From Hydrogenothermaceae bacterium (GTDB lineage Bacteria; Aquificota; Aquificia; Aquificales; Hydrogenothermaceae): DNA of 62,103 nucleotides. The notes beneath the pieces were generated by a model, which saw only the letters and a program-made list of their open reading frames with translations, was not told the DNA's origin and made no database searches. The stretch lies in contig JAOABC010000007.1 in assembly GCA_026418535.1 (NCBI GenBank), forward strand, positions 604 to 62,706, written 5' to 3'. The position numbers and the translations under genes are program-made. Positions 48,850 through 59,460 of this stretch are shown one piece after another. Each line of letters starts with the position of its first letter. The stretch's first letter is position 1.

Positions 48850-51800
48850 TCAGACAATTTTATTTTCACTTTTTAAGCTGTAGAGTTCTTCTAATTTATC
48901 CTCCGGAAGTGGTTTACTGAATAGGTATCCTTGGACATAAGTACAGCCCATCTTATTTAGAAGCTCATATTGAGCCTGTGTTTCAACCCCCTCTGCTAAT
49001 GATTCCATACCAAGGTTTTTTGTAAGATCTATTATGGTCTTAACCAGAGCTCTATCTCTTTCGTTCTCCATCATGCTTCTTATGAAAGAGATGTCTATCT
49101 TTATTACATCTGTGAAGATATCTTTTATGTAAGTTAAAGATGAGTATCCGGTTCCAAAATCATCCATAACTACTCTTAAGTTCTTTTAAGTTCTTTTTTG
49201 TCTTTAACTTTTCTATAGACCTCTTTACTTTTTCTGGTTCTTTTAGAAAAATTCTCTCTGTTAATTCATATGTGATTTGAGCATCCTCTGAAATATTAAA
49301 GAGTTTGTCGAAGAATGTCTCATCACTAAAACTTCTGGCTGATGTATTGACAGATATGCATTTTCCCCATTTCCGTGACTTAGAGATTACTTCCTCCAGA
49401 GCCCACTCTTCAAACTTTCTCAAAAAAGCACTATTTTCAAGATAGTCTATGAATAGGTTGGGAGTGTATATTTTTCCATCTTCATCAACAATCCTTATAA
49501 GAGCTTCAAATCCTGCTATCATCAAGTCAGATGTGTTAAAGTATGGCTGAAAGAAGAATCTAAACAGATCTTTATCCAAAGCTTTAACTATAAGACTTTC
49601 TGCAAATTTGAGTTTTTCTGTTTTTTCTTCCATCTCCCTACTGAAGAACCTTATAATGCCGGGAGCCTCAATTTTCGCATTTTTTAAAGCTATAGAGGCT
49701 TTATTGTACAACTCTTCAAAGCTATTACCGTCATTAGGGTAAATGGAAATACCAGCGTTAGTAAATATTACTATGTTTTTATTCTCTACATTTATCTTAT
49801 TCTGAAGAAAACTCTTTACCTTCTCTAAGACCAAAAGTAAACTATCTTTTTTCTTTATTCCGGTCAGGAGTACTCCAAATTCATCACTACCAATCCTTCC
49901 GATTATATCCGTATCTCGGAAAATTGTTTTCAACCTCTCTCCAAGAAACTTCAGTATATAATCTCCGGTTTTAAACCCATACATTTTGTTTATATTCGTA
50001 AAGTTTACTATATCTACTAGTATAAGGCATGCCATCTCGTTTTCTTTCATCTCTTCCGTATACCTAAAGTTAAAGCCATTTAGGTTATAAAGACCTGTTA
50101 TGGGGTCGTAGAATTTTAGCTTGGTTAACTGGGAGGATATCTCATGCTCTTTAGTTATATCTTTTCCTATACTTACGTATATTTTAAGTTTGCTGGATAT
50201 GTTTAGCGGGTATATAACTCTTCTAAGTGAAAAATAGATCCATCCTTTTTCCTGTTTATAAAAACTCCCCCAAAACTCTCTCCTGCTAATAATTTGCTCC
50301 ACATCTCTTTGTAAAACTCTTCTGTCAAATATCCCGATTTAAAAACCCTTGGATTTTTCCGATCAGCTCTTCTTTTGTGTATCCTGACATTTCGCAGACA
50401 AAATCGTTAACGTAAGTTATATTACAGTTTTCATCCGTTATCAAAACCCAAGATTTTGAAGACTTTAGAGCTTCACCGATTATTATGCTCTTTCTCCTTA
50501 TTTCAATTTCTGAAAGGAAATATTCTATATCGTTTTTTATCTCATAGAGAATTTCTTTATTTTCATCCTGAAAAAAATCTTTATACTTACTGTACATGTT
50601 TAAAACATACTCAATCTTTCCATCTTTTTTCAGGGGTATAGCTACGGAGGATAAAAGCTGGAATTTAAGCAGATTATCTCTCCAAGGTCTAACCATCTGA
50701 GAGGTTGAACTATCCGGATTTATAACTACCTCTCCCTCTCTATAGGCTTTATCTGTTGGATCATTGCTTTCTTCAGAACTTTCCAGTATAGATATATTTA
50801 TATTCTCTAAGTATCCCTTAGCTCTACCGTCAGCATAGATAGGCACTATTCTGTCTTTTTCTTCTTTTCCTATCCATACAAGCTCAAGGTCTATCTTTTC
50901 TACAAGAGCTTTAACAACCTTCTCGAAAAATTCCTCCTCTAAAGTAGACTTTGTTATTGCTTCATTTATCTGCCGGACTAGATTATAAAGGTTTTCTAAT
51001 CTAATCCTTTTTGTGTTGTCTACAAAAAAAGATATTCCTGCATAGTCTCCCATGTACAGAACCGTGTCTGAGAAAGATTTTAGATATATCAGTTCTCCTT
51101 TTTTATTTTTAAAAGGAATTATATCGTATACGTAGATGCTATGTTCTCCTTTTAGTCTCTTATTAAGGTTTTCGATGATAGTTTTTTTAAGGTTTTCATC
51201 CTCTACTCCGGATATCAAGTCAAACATATTGATAGTAGACAGCTCTTCCCTATCTATCCCAATCAGACTCAAAACATAGTCATTGGCGTAGATTATCTTG
51301 TCTCTGTATATCAGCACACCTATAAAAGGTGAGGTCATTAGAGGCTTTGCTATGCTTCCCAGTTGCCAGATTTGGGATAATATGTCAATTTTTCTTATTA
51401 TAGACTCTGCCTTCTTCACATCCTCCACAGTGGCCTCTTCCATCTCTTCAAGGGATAGAAAGATAGGTTTTAGCATCTGATAAACAGACTTGTGGACCAT
51501 GAAGATGTTATGGGTCTCTATAACATTCTCTCCAGCGATAGTTACCTCCTTCTTATCATCTATCTGCTCCCAGGTTTCATTGTACATGATACCTATATCT
51601 ACTTCATCTTTCTCTACTTCAAAGTTCTTCGTAAATACCAGCCTAACTCTACTTAAATCCATCTCCAAAAAGCCATAGCCAGCAGGCTTTAAGAAAGGAA
51701 GTGCAATCTTTATCTCTCCATTCTCCGGCATACCTTTCTTCGTGATAAAGAATATCTTATCCACCTGACCCTTAAACTTTGCTAGAGGTAGATACCCCTT

Positions 51801-52006
51801 CGTTAGAAGTTCTACCTGTCTGAGGGGCCCAGCGTAGTGGATATGGAAGAATTCATGATTCAAGCGTACCAAACTCTTCTTTAAAGGAGTAAAAAGGGAT
51901 AAATTCAACTTCCAAGCCTGATTCTTTCCAACTCCTTAACTAGCAGTTTCCATCTTTCTATCTCCTTCTGCGTGTTGTGGGGACAGATAGAGAGTCTTAT
52001 GTTCAT
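48850..52006 (-). pseudogene. Broken sensor gene: substrate-binding-like, PAS, GAF, PAS, GGDEF, EAL
   Basis: Pieces in different frames join into one protein of about 1050 residues. The start is ATG 52006 (AGAGGAGC upstream), giving MNIRLSICPHNTQKEIERW. The remainder of a PhnD-like periplasmic-binding fold follows, then PAS, GAF, a second PAS, a GGDEF domain (IGSDEFG, degenerate) and an EAL domain (FEALIR, ELTER, MDDFGTGYSSL, AEGVET, all key residues kept). Frameshifts are seen near 51912 (extra base), 51870 (extra base), 50356 (A5 where A6 is needed), 50222 (missing base) and 49176-49195 (10-bp duplication). No nonsense substitutions are seen between them. No signal peptide or membrane helix is visible. 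An active ancestor would have bound or degraded cyclic-di-GMP. Confidence 0.85.
49176..49195 (-). repeat. Exact 10-bp tandem duplication causing a frameshift
   Basis: TTAAGTTCTT occurs twice in a row (49176-49185, 49186-49195). Removing one copy restores KLKTKKNLRVVMDDFGTGYSS, a perfect EAL-domain run. Confidence 0.9.
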
Positions 52007-52020
52007 CTCTGCTCCTCTAT

Positions 52021-52767
52021 CTATAGCTGTTTAGCTAAAAACCAAATCCCCAACATAGACAGATTCTCTATCAGCTTATGTTGACTATATAAACCGGAGG
52101 ATATCATTCTTCCGTGTCCACCTGTTATTATAACGTCAAAGTCTCTACCGTGATAAATATTAATCTTTTCTACCATTCTGTCAATAAGAGATGTATAACC
52201 ATAGTATATTCCTGACTGTATACTGTTAACAGTGTTCTTGCCTATGAAACTCTCAGGTTTTTCCAACTTTACCTTAGGTAGTTTTGCAGTCTTAGAAAAG
52301 AGAGTATCTATCGAGCTTTCCATACCAGGAAATATCATCCCTCCCTCATACTCTCCATTCTCGTTCACTATGTCGAAGGTTATGGCGGTTCCTAAATCTA
52401 TCACTACTAAAGGTGGTTTTGACAACTTTACTCCAGCGTAAGCGTTTAACAACCTGTCAATTCCTACCTCCTGAGGATTTTCGTAGTTTATCTTTATAGG
52501 GACTTGTAGGTCTTTTCCTATTATCACAGGTTTTATCCCAAAGAACTTCAAAAGGGATAGCTCTATCTTCTCCTCTATCTGAGGAACTACTGAGGATATG
52601 AGTATGCTTTCTGGATTAATGCCTTTTCTTGAGATAAAGTCTATGTTCACTAACCAATCATCCACAGTTTTATATCTGTCTGAAGAAAACTTGTAGCTTG
52701 TAACTCTACCTTCCTCTATTATCCCAAACTCTACAGTTGTGTTTCCTATATCTATACCTAGTATCAA
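52021..52767 (-). CDS. coaX: Type III pantothenate kinase
   Basis: 248 residues. DIGNTTVEFG (phosphate 1), VGIDRLLNAYAG, VVIDLGTAITFDIV and GGMIFPGMESSIDTL are intact, as in CoaX. It phosphorylates pantothenate in CoA synthesis without feedback inhibition by CoA. Overlaps the amidase gene by 4 bases. Confidence 0.96.
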   Translation of the reverse strand: MILGIDIGNTTVEFGIIEEGRVTSYKFSSDRYKTVDDWLVNIDFISRKGINPESILISSVVPQIEEKIELSLLKFFGIKPVIIGKDLQVPIKINYENPQEVGIDRLLNAYAGVKLSKPPLVVIDLGTAITFDIVNENGEYEGGMIFPGMESSIDTLFSKTAKLPKVKLEKPESFIGKNTVNSIQSGIYYGYTSLIDRMVEKINIYHGRDFDVIITGGHGRMISSGLYSQHKLIENLSMLGIWFLAKQL

Positions 52768-53993
52768 TTTACTTTACTCTTATTCAGTACTAAGTTTTTG
52801 TACTTAAAGAAATAGTCTGATGTGGACCTATATAGACTTCTTGCAACTTTATCTAAGAAGGCTTCGTTCTTTAGAAGTTGAGAGTCTCTTTCATTGGTTA
52901 TGAATGCTGTTTCAAAGAGGATAGCTGGAATAGAGGGGGTTTTTAGGACTGCGAAGTTAGCAGACTCAACCCTTCTGAACTCTATGTCTCTGACGATGTT
53001 TTTAAAGTTAACCTCAACAAACTTGGCAAAGTTCAGACCCTCGGTCATAGTGTGACTTATCGCCATATCAGCTACTATCCTGTTTACGTTTGGATTTGCA
53101 CTAACTTTTACTACATTCAGCACAGTTTTGTTTTCTCTCTCCTCAACCATCTTCGCAAGTTTTGATGTTGCACCTCTCAGGTTCAGGGTATAGACATAAG
53201 TTCCACTTAGGTTTGGATTTTCGGATGCGTTGGTGTGTATGCTTACAAATAGGTCTGCATCCTTCTGTAGTGCTATAAGAGTTCTGTCATATAGGGTGAT
53301 GTATTTATCATTGTCCCTGGTTAGGTAAGCTACAAACCTAGGATCTCTGTCGAAGTAAGCCTTTAGGAGTTTTGCTACTTTTAAGTTTATATCTTTTTCT
53401 CTAAGTCCATTGGCTACAGCTCCAGGATCTTGACCACCATGTCCAGGATCTATTACAATAACTTTTTTCTTCCCGTAGTAGTTTACATCTAACTCTATAT
53501 TATCTTCTTTCTCCTTTTGAATAGAAGAGAGGATTCTTTCTAAATCCATGTAATCTTTACTACCTATCCCTCTCTCTTCTTCTTTCTGTCTTAAGGGTGA
53601 AGGGTTTGACTTGATAGCCAAATTTTGGGTTTCTGTTTTCTTTATATCTATCACGATCCTTTTTGGGTTTGAGAGTGTGAATGTTTTTGGTTGGCTGTTA
53701 GAGACGGTCTGGATGTACACCAAAGACTTACTTCTGTCTTCTGATTGATAAACCTCTATATCAGAGATGGGTGAAGAGTTTATGTTGATTCTACTCTTTT
53801 CTAGAGGTTCTTCTATCTTTATGATGATAGACTTCTCTATCTGAATAATATCGAAGTTTGTAGAGTCCTTCATCTGGAACACTATTCTGAAATCTTCTCC
53901 TCTGTCTCCGGTCCTAATCTGAAAGGCAAAAGCCATATTTAAACTTAGTATTATAGAAATCAGATATCTAACCATAACTCTTTCTTTGCTCAT
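52764..53993 (-). CDS. amiC: N-acetylmuramoyl-L-alanine amidase with AMIN domain
   Basis: About 409 residues. Signal peptide ending MAFA, an AMIN domain (about 25-120) for septal or envelope targeting, a charged linker, and an amidase_3 domain with zinc ligands in IDPGHGGQDPGAVANG (His), REKDINL (Glu) and VSIHTNASENP (His), plus the catalytic Glu in AILFETAFITN. It cleaves peptidoglycan in the periplasm. ATG 53975 (MVRYLIS) is an alternative start with a tidier signal peptide. Confidence 0.93.
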   Translation of the reverse strand: MSKERVMVRYLISIILSLNMAFAFQIRTGDRGEDFRIVFQMKDSTNFDIIQIEKSIIIKIEEPLEKSRININSSPISDIEVYQSEDRSKSLVYIQTVSNSQPKTFTLSNPKRIVIDIKKTETQNLAIKSNPSPLRQKEEERGIGSKDYMDLERILSSIQKEKEDNIELDVNYYGKKKVIVIDPGHGGQDPGAVANGLREKDINLKVAKLLKAYFDRDPRFVAYLTRDNDKYITLYDRTLIALQKDADLFVSIHTNASENPNLSGTYVYTLNLRGATSKLAKMVEERENKTVLNVVKVSANPNVNRIVADMAISHTMTEGLNFAKFVEVNFKNIVRDIEFRRVESANFAVLKTPSIPAILFETAFITNERDSQLLKNEAFLDKVARSLYRSTSDYFFKYKNLVLNKSKVN

Positions 53994-54175
53994 CCTTCCT
54001 TTTATAGATTTTCGGCATTTTTTCGTACTATTTTATCAGAGTATACATTGTGTGAAAATGAGAAGGAAGGTATTTTCAGGCCCTTTCTCGAATTTGTGCG
54101 AAGTTATATCGAATCAAGATGGATACTGTCAAATAGCTTTGTATGATTGCAGATATCAGGGGATTTTTACCATTG

Positions 54176-54184
54176 TGCTATAAT
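54176..54184 (+). promoter_or_regulatory. Extended -10 promoter of leuA
   Basis: TGCTATAAT is a perfect extended -10 motif 30 bases before the leuA start. The 220-base gap between amiC and leuA otherwise holds only AT-rich sequence; I see no attenuator or leader peptide rich in leucine. Confidence 0.55.
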
Positions 54185-54213
54185 TTTAGTAAGCTAAGAC
54201 GGAGGATTTTAAG

Positions 54214-55764
54214 ATGGAAAAAGTATATATATTCGATACTACACTAAGGGATGGAGAGCAGGCTCCTGGTTTTTCTATGACTGTGGGAGAGAAAGTAAAG
54301 ATGGCTCTCCAACTTGAAAAGTTAGGAGTTGATGTGATCGAGGCTGGGTTTGCTGCAGCCTCTGAAGGAGACTTTGAAGCGGTTAAAAGGGTGGCTCAGG
54401 AGGTAAGAACTGCAAAGGTCTGCTCTCTTGCAAGAGCTTTAGAGTCTGATATAGATAAAGCCGGAGAAGCTTTGTCTTACACGGAGAATAGGAGAATCCA
54501 CACATTTATAGCAACCTCACCTATACATATGCAGCATAAACTGAAGATGAAACCTGAGGATGTATTAGAGAGAGCAGTTTATGCTGTTAAGCATGCATTA
54601 AGATACACCGATGATGTAGAGTTTTCAGCGGAGGACGCCTTTAGATCCGAAAGGGAGTTCTTGTATAGGATCTTTGAGGCTGTTATAGAGGCAGGAGTAA
54701 AGACTATAAACGTTCCAGATACTGTAGGCTATGCTATTCCTGAGGAGTTTGGTAAACTTATAGCAGATATAAAGAACAACGTTCCAAACATAGATAAGGC
54801 CATTATAAGTGTTCACTGTCATAACGACCTTGGGTTAGCTGTAGCCAACTCTCTAGCTGCTGTAAAGAATGGTGCGAGACAGGTCCACTCAACTATTAAC
54901 GGTATTGGAGAGCGGGCAGGAAACGCTGCAGTAGAGGAGGTTGTTATGGCTATAAAAGTACGGCAGGACTACTTTAACGGTATATACACTACCATAAACA
55001 CAAGGGAGATCTACAAGACGAGTAGGTTACTGTGTAGGATCACCGGAAGCTTTGTCCAACCGAATAAAGCTATAGTAGGAGACAATGCCTTCGCCCATGA
55101 AGCAGGTATCCATCAACACGGTATATTGGCCCATAGAGAGACTTATGAGATAATGAGGGCAGAAGACGTAGGAGTTCCGGCTTCCAAGATAATACTCGGA
55201 AAACACTCTGGAAGACATGCTTTTAAAGCGAGGATTTCAGAACTTGGTTACACAAACCTCTCTGAGAGTGATGTAGATAACCTTTTTACCAAGTTTAAGA
55301 AGCTTGCTGATAAGAAGAAAGAGGTTTTTGACGAAGATATAGAGGCTCTTATTCTTGAAGAGCTTTCTGGATTCGACCAGGAGGTTAAGTTAGAGTACTT
55401 CCACGTTTTAAACGGCAATGGCCTCATATCTACAGCAACCGTTAAAATTGTAAAGAATGGGGAAGATGTAGTGTCCACAGCATCTGGAGATGGCCCGATA
55501 GATGCAGTTATAAATGCAGTAGAAAAAGCTCTTGAGATAAAGGGTAAACTGATGGACTACACTATAAGGTCATTAAGCTCTGGAAAGGATGCTATGGGGG
55601 AAGTAAGAGTAATAGTCAGGTTTGAGGATACAGAAAATGTAGCCTCCGGAAAAGCTGTATCCACAGATATTATCGAAGCTAGTTTAAAAGCTTACATAGA
55701 CGCCTTTAACAGGTATATGGCAAAGAAGGCATTTATGGGAAGGAAAATATCGGAAGGAGTATAA
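54214..55764 (+). CDS. leuA: 2-isopropylmalate synthase
   Basis: 516 residues. [16 protein letters not shown] at the N-terminus, [17 protein letters not shown] and [16 protein letters not shown] in the HMGL barrel, then a C-terminal LeuA allosteric domain (from about 390). It condenses acetyl-CoA with 2-oxoisovalerate in leucine synthesis. RBS GGAGG at 54202-54206. The next gene starts directly after the stop. Confidence 0.95.
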   Translation: MEKVYIFDTTLRDGEQAPGFSMTVGEKVKMALQLEKLGVDVIEAGFAAASEGDFEAVKRVAQEVRTAKVCSLARALESDIDKAGEALSYTENRRIHTFIATSPIHMQHKLKMKPEDVLERAVYAVKHALRYTDDVEFSAEDAFRSEREFLYRIFEAVIEAGVKTINVPDTVGYAIPEEFGKLIADIKNNVPNIDKAIISVHCHNDLGLAVANSLAAVKNGARQVHSTINGIGERAGNAAVEEVVMAIKVRQDYFNGIYTTINTREIYKTSRLLCRITGSFVQPNKAIVGDNAFAHEAGIHQHGILAHRETYEIMRAEDVGVPASKIILGKHSGRHAFKARISELGYTNLSESDVDNLFTKFKKLADKKKEVFDEDIEALILEELSGFDQEVKLEYFHVLNGNGLISTATVKIVKNGEDVVSTASGDGPIDAVINAVEKALEIKGKLMDYTIRSLSSGKDAMGEVRVIVRFEDTENVASGKAVSTDIIEASLKAYIDAFNRYMAKKAFMGRKISEGV

Positions 55765-57057
55765 GTGAAGAAATTATTTCCTTTATTATTGGTAATATTT
55801 TTAATTGTAGGATTGGTCTTATACGGTAAGATAGATATTTCAAAACCTGAAATGATCTTAAATGATTTTAATACTTTGGGTAGAGACTTTACCCTAAAAA
55901 TGAAAGTGGAAGATAGAAATTCTGGAGTAAAGGCGATAAAAGTATCCGTTATCCAGAACGGTAGAACAGTTGTAGTACTAGAACAACAGAACTTAAATCA
56001 AAGAAGCGTATATCTAAACATACCTATATTACCTCAGAAACTTGGTCTGGTTGAAGGGGGAGCTACTTTAAAGGTAAAGGTGTCAAACGGAAGCTGGATA
56101 AGAAGACACTCTATGTATGAAAAAGCTGTACGTATAGACTTTACTCCACCTGTTATATCTATAGTGAACTGGACAAAGAGTATTATGAATGGGGGAACAG
56201 GGTTTATTTTCTTTAAATCGTCAGAGCCTCTTGCCGAGAAACTGGTAAAAGTAGGTAAACACAGTTTTAGATGTTTGGAGTTTAGCTACGGTTATATCTG
56301 CCCATTCACCTTTCCTTACTTTGAGACAGAACAGTTGCCTATAAACCTACAGGTAAAAGACCTCGCAGATAATATCCTCGTCCGTAACCTACCTTATAGT
56401 TTTAAAAAGATAGACTATGCAAATTCCACTCTTACTATAGATGATAACTTTATAGAGAGCGAGATAACCACCATTTCAGATAAAGAGATACAGGATAAAA
56501 CTCAACTTTTTAAGTACGTAAATGTGGACATTAGGAAGAGGAATGAAGACACAATCCATAGAGTGTCCTCAGAGTGTAAGAATAGAGATCCTCTATTTGA
56601 GGGACAGTTTAGCTATCTTGAAAACTCTGCTAAGCTCGGTGGATTTGCAGACTACAGGAAGTATAGCTACAAGGGTCGGATAATAGAAGGAGCAGACGCT
56701 TACCACAAAGGGCTTGATTTTGCCTCCACAAGGAATGCTCCTGTTAAAGCATCCAACAGAGGAGAGGTTGTATTTACAGGTTTCTTGGGCATATACGGCA
56801 ACAGTGTAATAGTAGACCATGGATTGTGTGTGTACTCTATATACTCCCACTTGGACGAAATATATGTAAAGATGGGGCAGATGGTGGACAAAAGCACAGT
56901 CATAGGTAAGACAGGTACAACAGGTCTTGCGGTCGGAGACCATCTCCACTACGGCATACTCGTAAACGGCATAGAGGTTAACCCTATAGAGTGGTTCGAC
57001 AAGAAGTGGTTAGAGACCAGGTTTTATTCACCTTACAAACAACTTAAAGGAGGTTGA
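55765..57057 (+). CDS. Envelope M23-family peptidase
   Basis: 430 residues, GTG start right after the leuA stop. One N-terminal membrane anchor (LFPLLLVIFLIVGLVLYG), about 280 residues of beta-rich linker, then an M23 (LytM) domain with HKGLDFA (HxxxD), SHLDEIYVKMGQMVD and DHLHYGILVNG (HxH). All zinc ligands are kept, so it is likely an active peptidoglycan endopeptidase tethered to the inner membrane. Confidence 0.9.
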   Translation: MKKLFPLLLVIFLIVGLVLYGKIDISKPEMILNDFNTLGRDFTLKMKVEDRNSGVKAIKVSVIQNGRTVVVLEQQNLNQRSVYLNIPILPQKLGLVEGGATLKVKVSNGSWIRRHSMYEKAVRIDFTPPVISIVNWTKSIMNGGTGFIFFKSSEPLAEKLVKVGKHSFRCLEFSYGYICPFTFPYFETEQLPINLQVKDLADNILVRNLPYSFKKIDYANSTLTIDDNFIESEITTISDKEIQDKTQLFKYVNVDIRKRNEDTIHRVSSECKNRDPLFEGQFSYLENSAKLGGFADYRKYSYKGRIIEGADAYHKGLDFASTRNAPVKASNRGEVVFTGFLGIYGNSVIVDHGLCVYSIYSHLDEIYVKMGQMVDKSTVIGKTGTTGLAVGDHLHYGILVNGIEVNPIEWFDKKWLETRFYSPYKQLKGG

Positions 57058-57060
57058 TAG

Positions 57061-57717
57061 ATGAAGTTCTTTATCGACACAGCAAACGTAGAGGAGATAA
57101 GGAAGGCAAAAGAGCTTAAAGTCTTAGATGGTGTTACCACAAATCCAACACTCATATCGAAAGAAAAGAGACCTTTTATGGAAGTTGTAAGGGAGATACT
57201 CTCAGAGATTACAGACAAACCTGTTAGCCTTGAGGTTGCAAGTACAGATGTAAAAGGTATGATAAGGGAAGGAGAAAGATTAGCGGAGCTGGGTAGTAAT
57301 GTAGTTATAAAGATACCTATCACAGAGGAAGGTCTTAAGGCTGTTGTCCACTTTGAGAAAAAAGGTATAAAGACCAATGTTACACTAGTCTTTTCCCCTG
57401 CCCAGGCTTTACTTGCTATGAAAGCAGGAGCATCTTACATCTCTCCCTTCGTAGGTAGACTAGATGATATAAGTTATACAGGTATGGACCTGATAAAACA
57501 GATAAAGAAGATAAAGGATAACTATCAGTTCTGTAGTGAAATAATAGTAGCAAGTGTAAGAAACCCAATCCATGTTACAGAGTCTGCCATCGCAGGTGCT
57601 GATGTAGCCACGATACCTTACACTGTTATAGCCCAACTTGTAAAACATCCTCTAACGGGCATTGGGTTGGAGAGGTTCCTCAAGGATTGGGAAAGTGTTC
57701 CTGAAAAGCCATTTTAG
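57061..57717 (+). CDS. tal: Transaldolase, short FSA/TalC type
   Basis: 218 residues with [28 protein letters not shown] and Schiff-base Lys84 in [12 protein letters not shown]. It acts in the non-oxidative pentose phosphate pathway. The short form is typical of thermophiles. RBS AAAGGAGG precedes the ATG at 57061. Confidence 0.95.
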   Translation: MKFFIDTANVEEIRKAKELKVLDGVTTNPTLISKEKRPFMEVVREILSEITDKPVSLEVASTDVKGMIREGERLAELGSNVVIKIPITEEGLKAVVHFEKKGIKTNVTLVFSPAQALLAMKAGASYISPFVGRLDDISYTGMDLIKQIKKIKDNYQFCSEIIVASVRNPIHVTESAIAGADVATIPYTVIAQLVKHPLTGIGLERFLKDWESVPEKPF

Positions 57718-57999
57718 ATGAAATACAGGAAGAAAGGTGTAAAGAGAGAACACTCTATTATAGAGGGTTTTGAGAAAGATCTGGAGCTTTTGATCCAGTT
57801 TGGCCCTGTGAAGTCTGCTATTCCTGGGAGAATATACACGAGTCCCAAAGCTCAGGCTGGTAAAAAGAGAATATCATACCAGTACCAAACCTTAGCAGGA
57901 GCTAAGCTCCTGCTAAAAAAAGGTTCAACGGTCCAAGAAGTGTTTGTTGTCTGTGAAGATAGGGAAAGACTGAGAGAGTTTCTCCAGAGGAATTGTTAA
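57718..57999 (+). CDS. DUF2103-like small protein
   Basis: 93 residues, starting one base after the tal stop. KYRKKGVKREHSIIEGFEKDL and VKSAIPGRIYTSPKAQ match my recollection of DUF2103, annotated as a predicted metal-binding family. No signal or membrane helix. Basic N-terminal half, a conserved His early and two cysteines near the end. Function unknown. Confidence 0.6.
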   Translation: MKYRKKGVKREHSIIEGFEKDLELLIQFGPVKSAIPGRIYTSPKAQAGKKRISYQYQTLAGAKLLLKKGSTVQEVFVVCEDRERLREFLQRNC

Positions 58000-58040
58000 G
58001 AATTCTTAACGGCAATTCTATCACATAAATTTTAAAAGTC

Positions 58041-58083
58041 AAGAAAAATTTTTCTTCAAATCAGTGAGCGTATTATTTATAAT
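58041..58083 (+). promoter_or_regulatory. dnaA promoter with overlapping 16-bp palindrome
   Basis: TTCAAA (58055-58060), a 17-base spacer and TATAAT (58078-58083) form a fair sigma-70 promoter 33 bases before dnaA. AAGAAAAATTTTTCTT (58041-58056) is a perfect palindrome that overlaps the -35 by two bases. Confidence 0.5.
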
Positions 58084-58116
58084 CTTTACCCCTTTAAGAC
58101 ACAAGGAGGGATTCTC

Positions 58117-59460
58117 TTGGAAGGTGGAAAAAGTATAGTAGAAACAAAGATATGGCAGAATGTCCTATCTTTGCTCAGAAACAAGATAGACCCATCTTCC
58201 ATGGCTGTTTTAAGGTCTCTGGATGAGATTCATCTGGCAGATGGAAACCTGTATATATACACTCCGGATAAGCTCTTTAAGGACTGGATAGAATCTCAGA
58301 TAAAAGAGGTCATAGAGGACACTGTAAATGATGTTGTAGGTCAGAAGGTAAAAATCCATATCCTATCTCTCAATGATGAGAACAAAAAGCCATACAGGAG
58401 GGACAATCCAGATAGAGATGAAAAGTTTTACCAGTATCTAAATCTAAACCCAAGGTATACTTTTGAAAACTTGATAATAGGTAACTGCAATAAGGTTGCC
58501 TACTTTTCTTGTATAGCTGTTGCTGAGAGTCCAGGTGGTCTGTTTAACCCTCTTTTTATATATGGGGATGTGGGTTTGGGAAAGACCCATTTACTCCATG
58601 CTACCGCTTACCATTTACTCCGGAAACAGCCTGAGGCTAAAGTTATATACACCACAGCTGATACTTTTGCATCAGAGCTGTTCTCTTACATCCAGAGAGG
58701 AAAGATACTGGACTTTAGAAGGAAGTACAGGGATTTGGATCTGCTACTTATAGATGATATACAGTTCTTGGTAGGGAAAGATAGAACACAGATAGAGTTT
58801 TACCACATATTCAACGTCCTATCCACCCTTGGTAAACAGATAGTCCTCTCCTCAGACCAGCCACCCTCAAAGTTAGAAGGTATAGAGAGAAGACTTATCA
58901 GCAGATTTTTAAGTGGTCTGATAGTTGAGATTACAAAGCCGGATCTAGATACAAAGCTAAGGATCATAGTTAAAAAGTCGAAGGAGATGGGTCTGAACTT
59001 GGCGAAGGATATAATGCTATTTATAGCTAAAACAGTAGACAGTTCTATTAGAGAGTTAGAGGGTTCTCTTAAAAGACTGAAAGCCTACTCAGAAGTTATG
59101 GGAAGAGATATAACCTTAGAATCGGTCCGGGATCTGATGAGAGACGTGGTAGAGTCTAAAAAAGTGGCTCCCATCACTATTGAGAAGATACAGGCTGAAG
59201 TTGCAAACTACTTTAAAGTTAACTTAAACGATATGCTGGCTAACAACAGGAAAAAGAAAGTAGTTTTAGCCAGACAGATTGCCATACTCCTATCCAGAGA
59301 GCTGACGGATGAACCTCTATCTTCTATAACTAAGATGTTCAAGAAAAAAGACCATTCGACCATAATAAACGCCATAGAGAAGATGAGAGAGATATTAGAG
59401 AAAGATAGGAAGATGTTGCTTACGGTTGAGTTCCTAAAAGATAGGCTTCTTAGCTCATAG
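58117..59460 (+). CDS. dnaA: Chromosomal replication initiator DnaA
   Basis: 447 residues, TTG start with AAGGAGGG 8 bases before it. Walker A GDVGLGKT at 150-157, DLLLIDDIQFL, and the C-terminal helix-turn-helix with KKDHSTIINAIEKM that reads DnaA boxes. The first 100 residues fit domain I and a short domain II. It is not beside dnaN, gyrB or recF here, and I see no DnaA-box cluster in the 117-base upstream gap. It meets the convergent gene at 59450 with an 11-base overlap. Confidence 0.96.
   Translation: MEGGKSIVETKIWQNVLSLLRNKIDPSSMAVLRSLDEIHLADGNLYIYTPDKLFKDWIESQIKEVIEDTVNDVVGQKVKIHILSLNDENKKPYRRDNPDRDEKFYQYLNLNPRYTFENLIIGNCNKVAYFSCIAVAESPGGLFNPLFIYGDVGLGKTHLLHATAYHLLRKQPEAKVIYTTADTFASELFSYIQRGKILDFRRKYRDLDLLLIDDIQFLVGKDRTQIEFYHIFNVLSTLGKQIVLSSDQPPSKLEGIERRLISRFLSGLIVEITKPDLDTKLRIIVKKSKEMGLNLAKDIMLFIAKTVDSSIRELEGSLKRLKAYSEVMGRDITLESVRDLMRDVVESKKVAPITIEKIQAEVANYFKVNLNDMLANNRKKKVVLARQIAILLSRELTDEPLSSITKMFKKKDHSTIINAIEKMREILEKDRKMLLTVEFLKDRLLSS

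Noticed and set aside
53986-54183. 65-codon open frame between amiC and leuA
   Set aside because: It has no ribosome binding site, reads into the leuA promoter and has no protein-like composition; it is not a leucine leader peptide either.
58000-58116. Replication origin upstream of dnaA
   Set aside because: The gap is AT-rich but I see no TTATCCACA-like boxes and it is only 117 bases; an origin here is unsupported.
58117-59460. TCCGGA copies as ribosome-binding-site by-products
   Set aside because: Most copies are deep inside genes and in all codon phases, and only rare ones, such as 38362, lie at a ribosome binding site.
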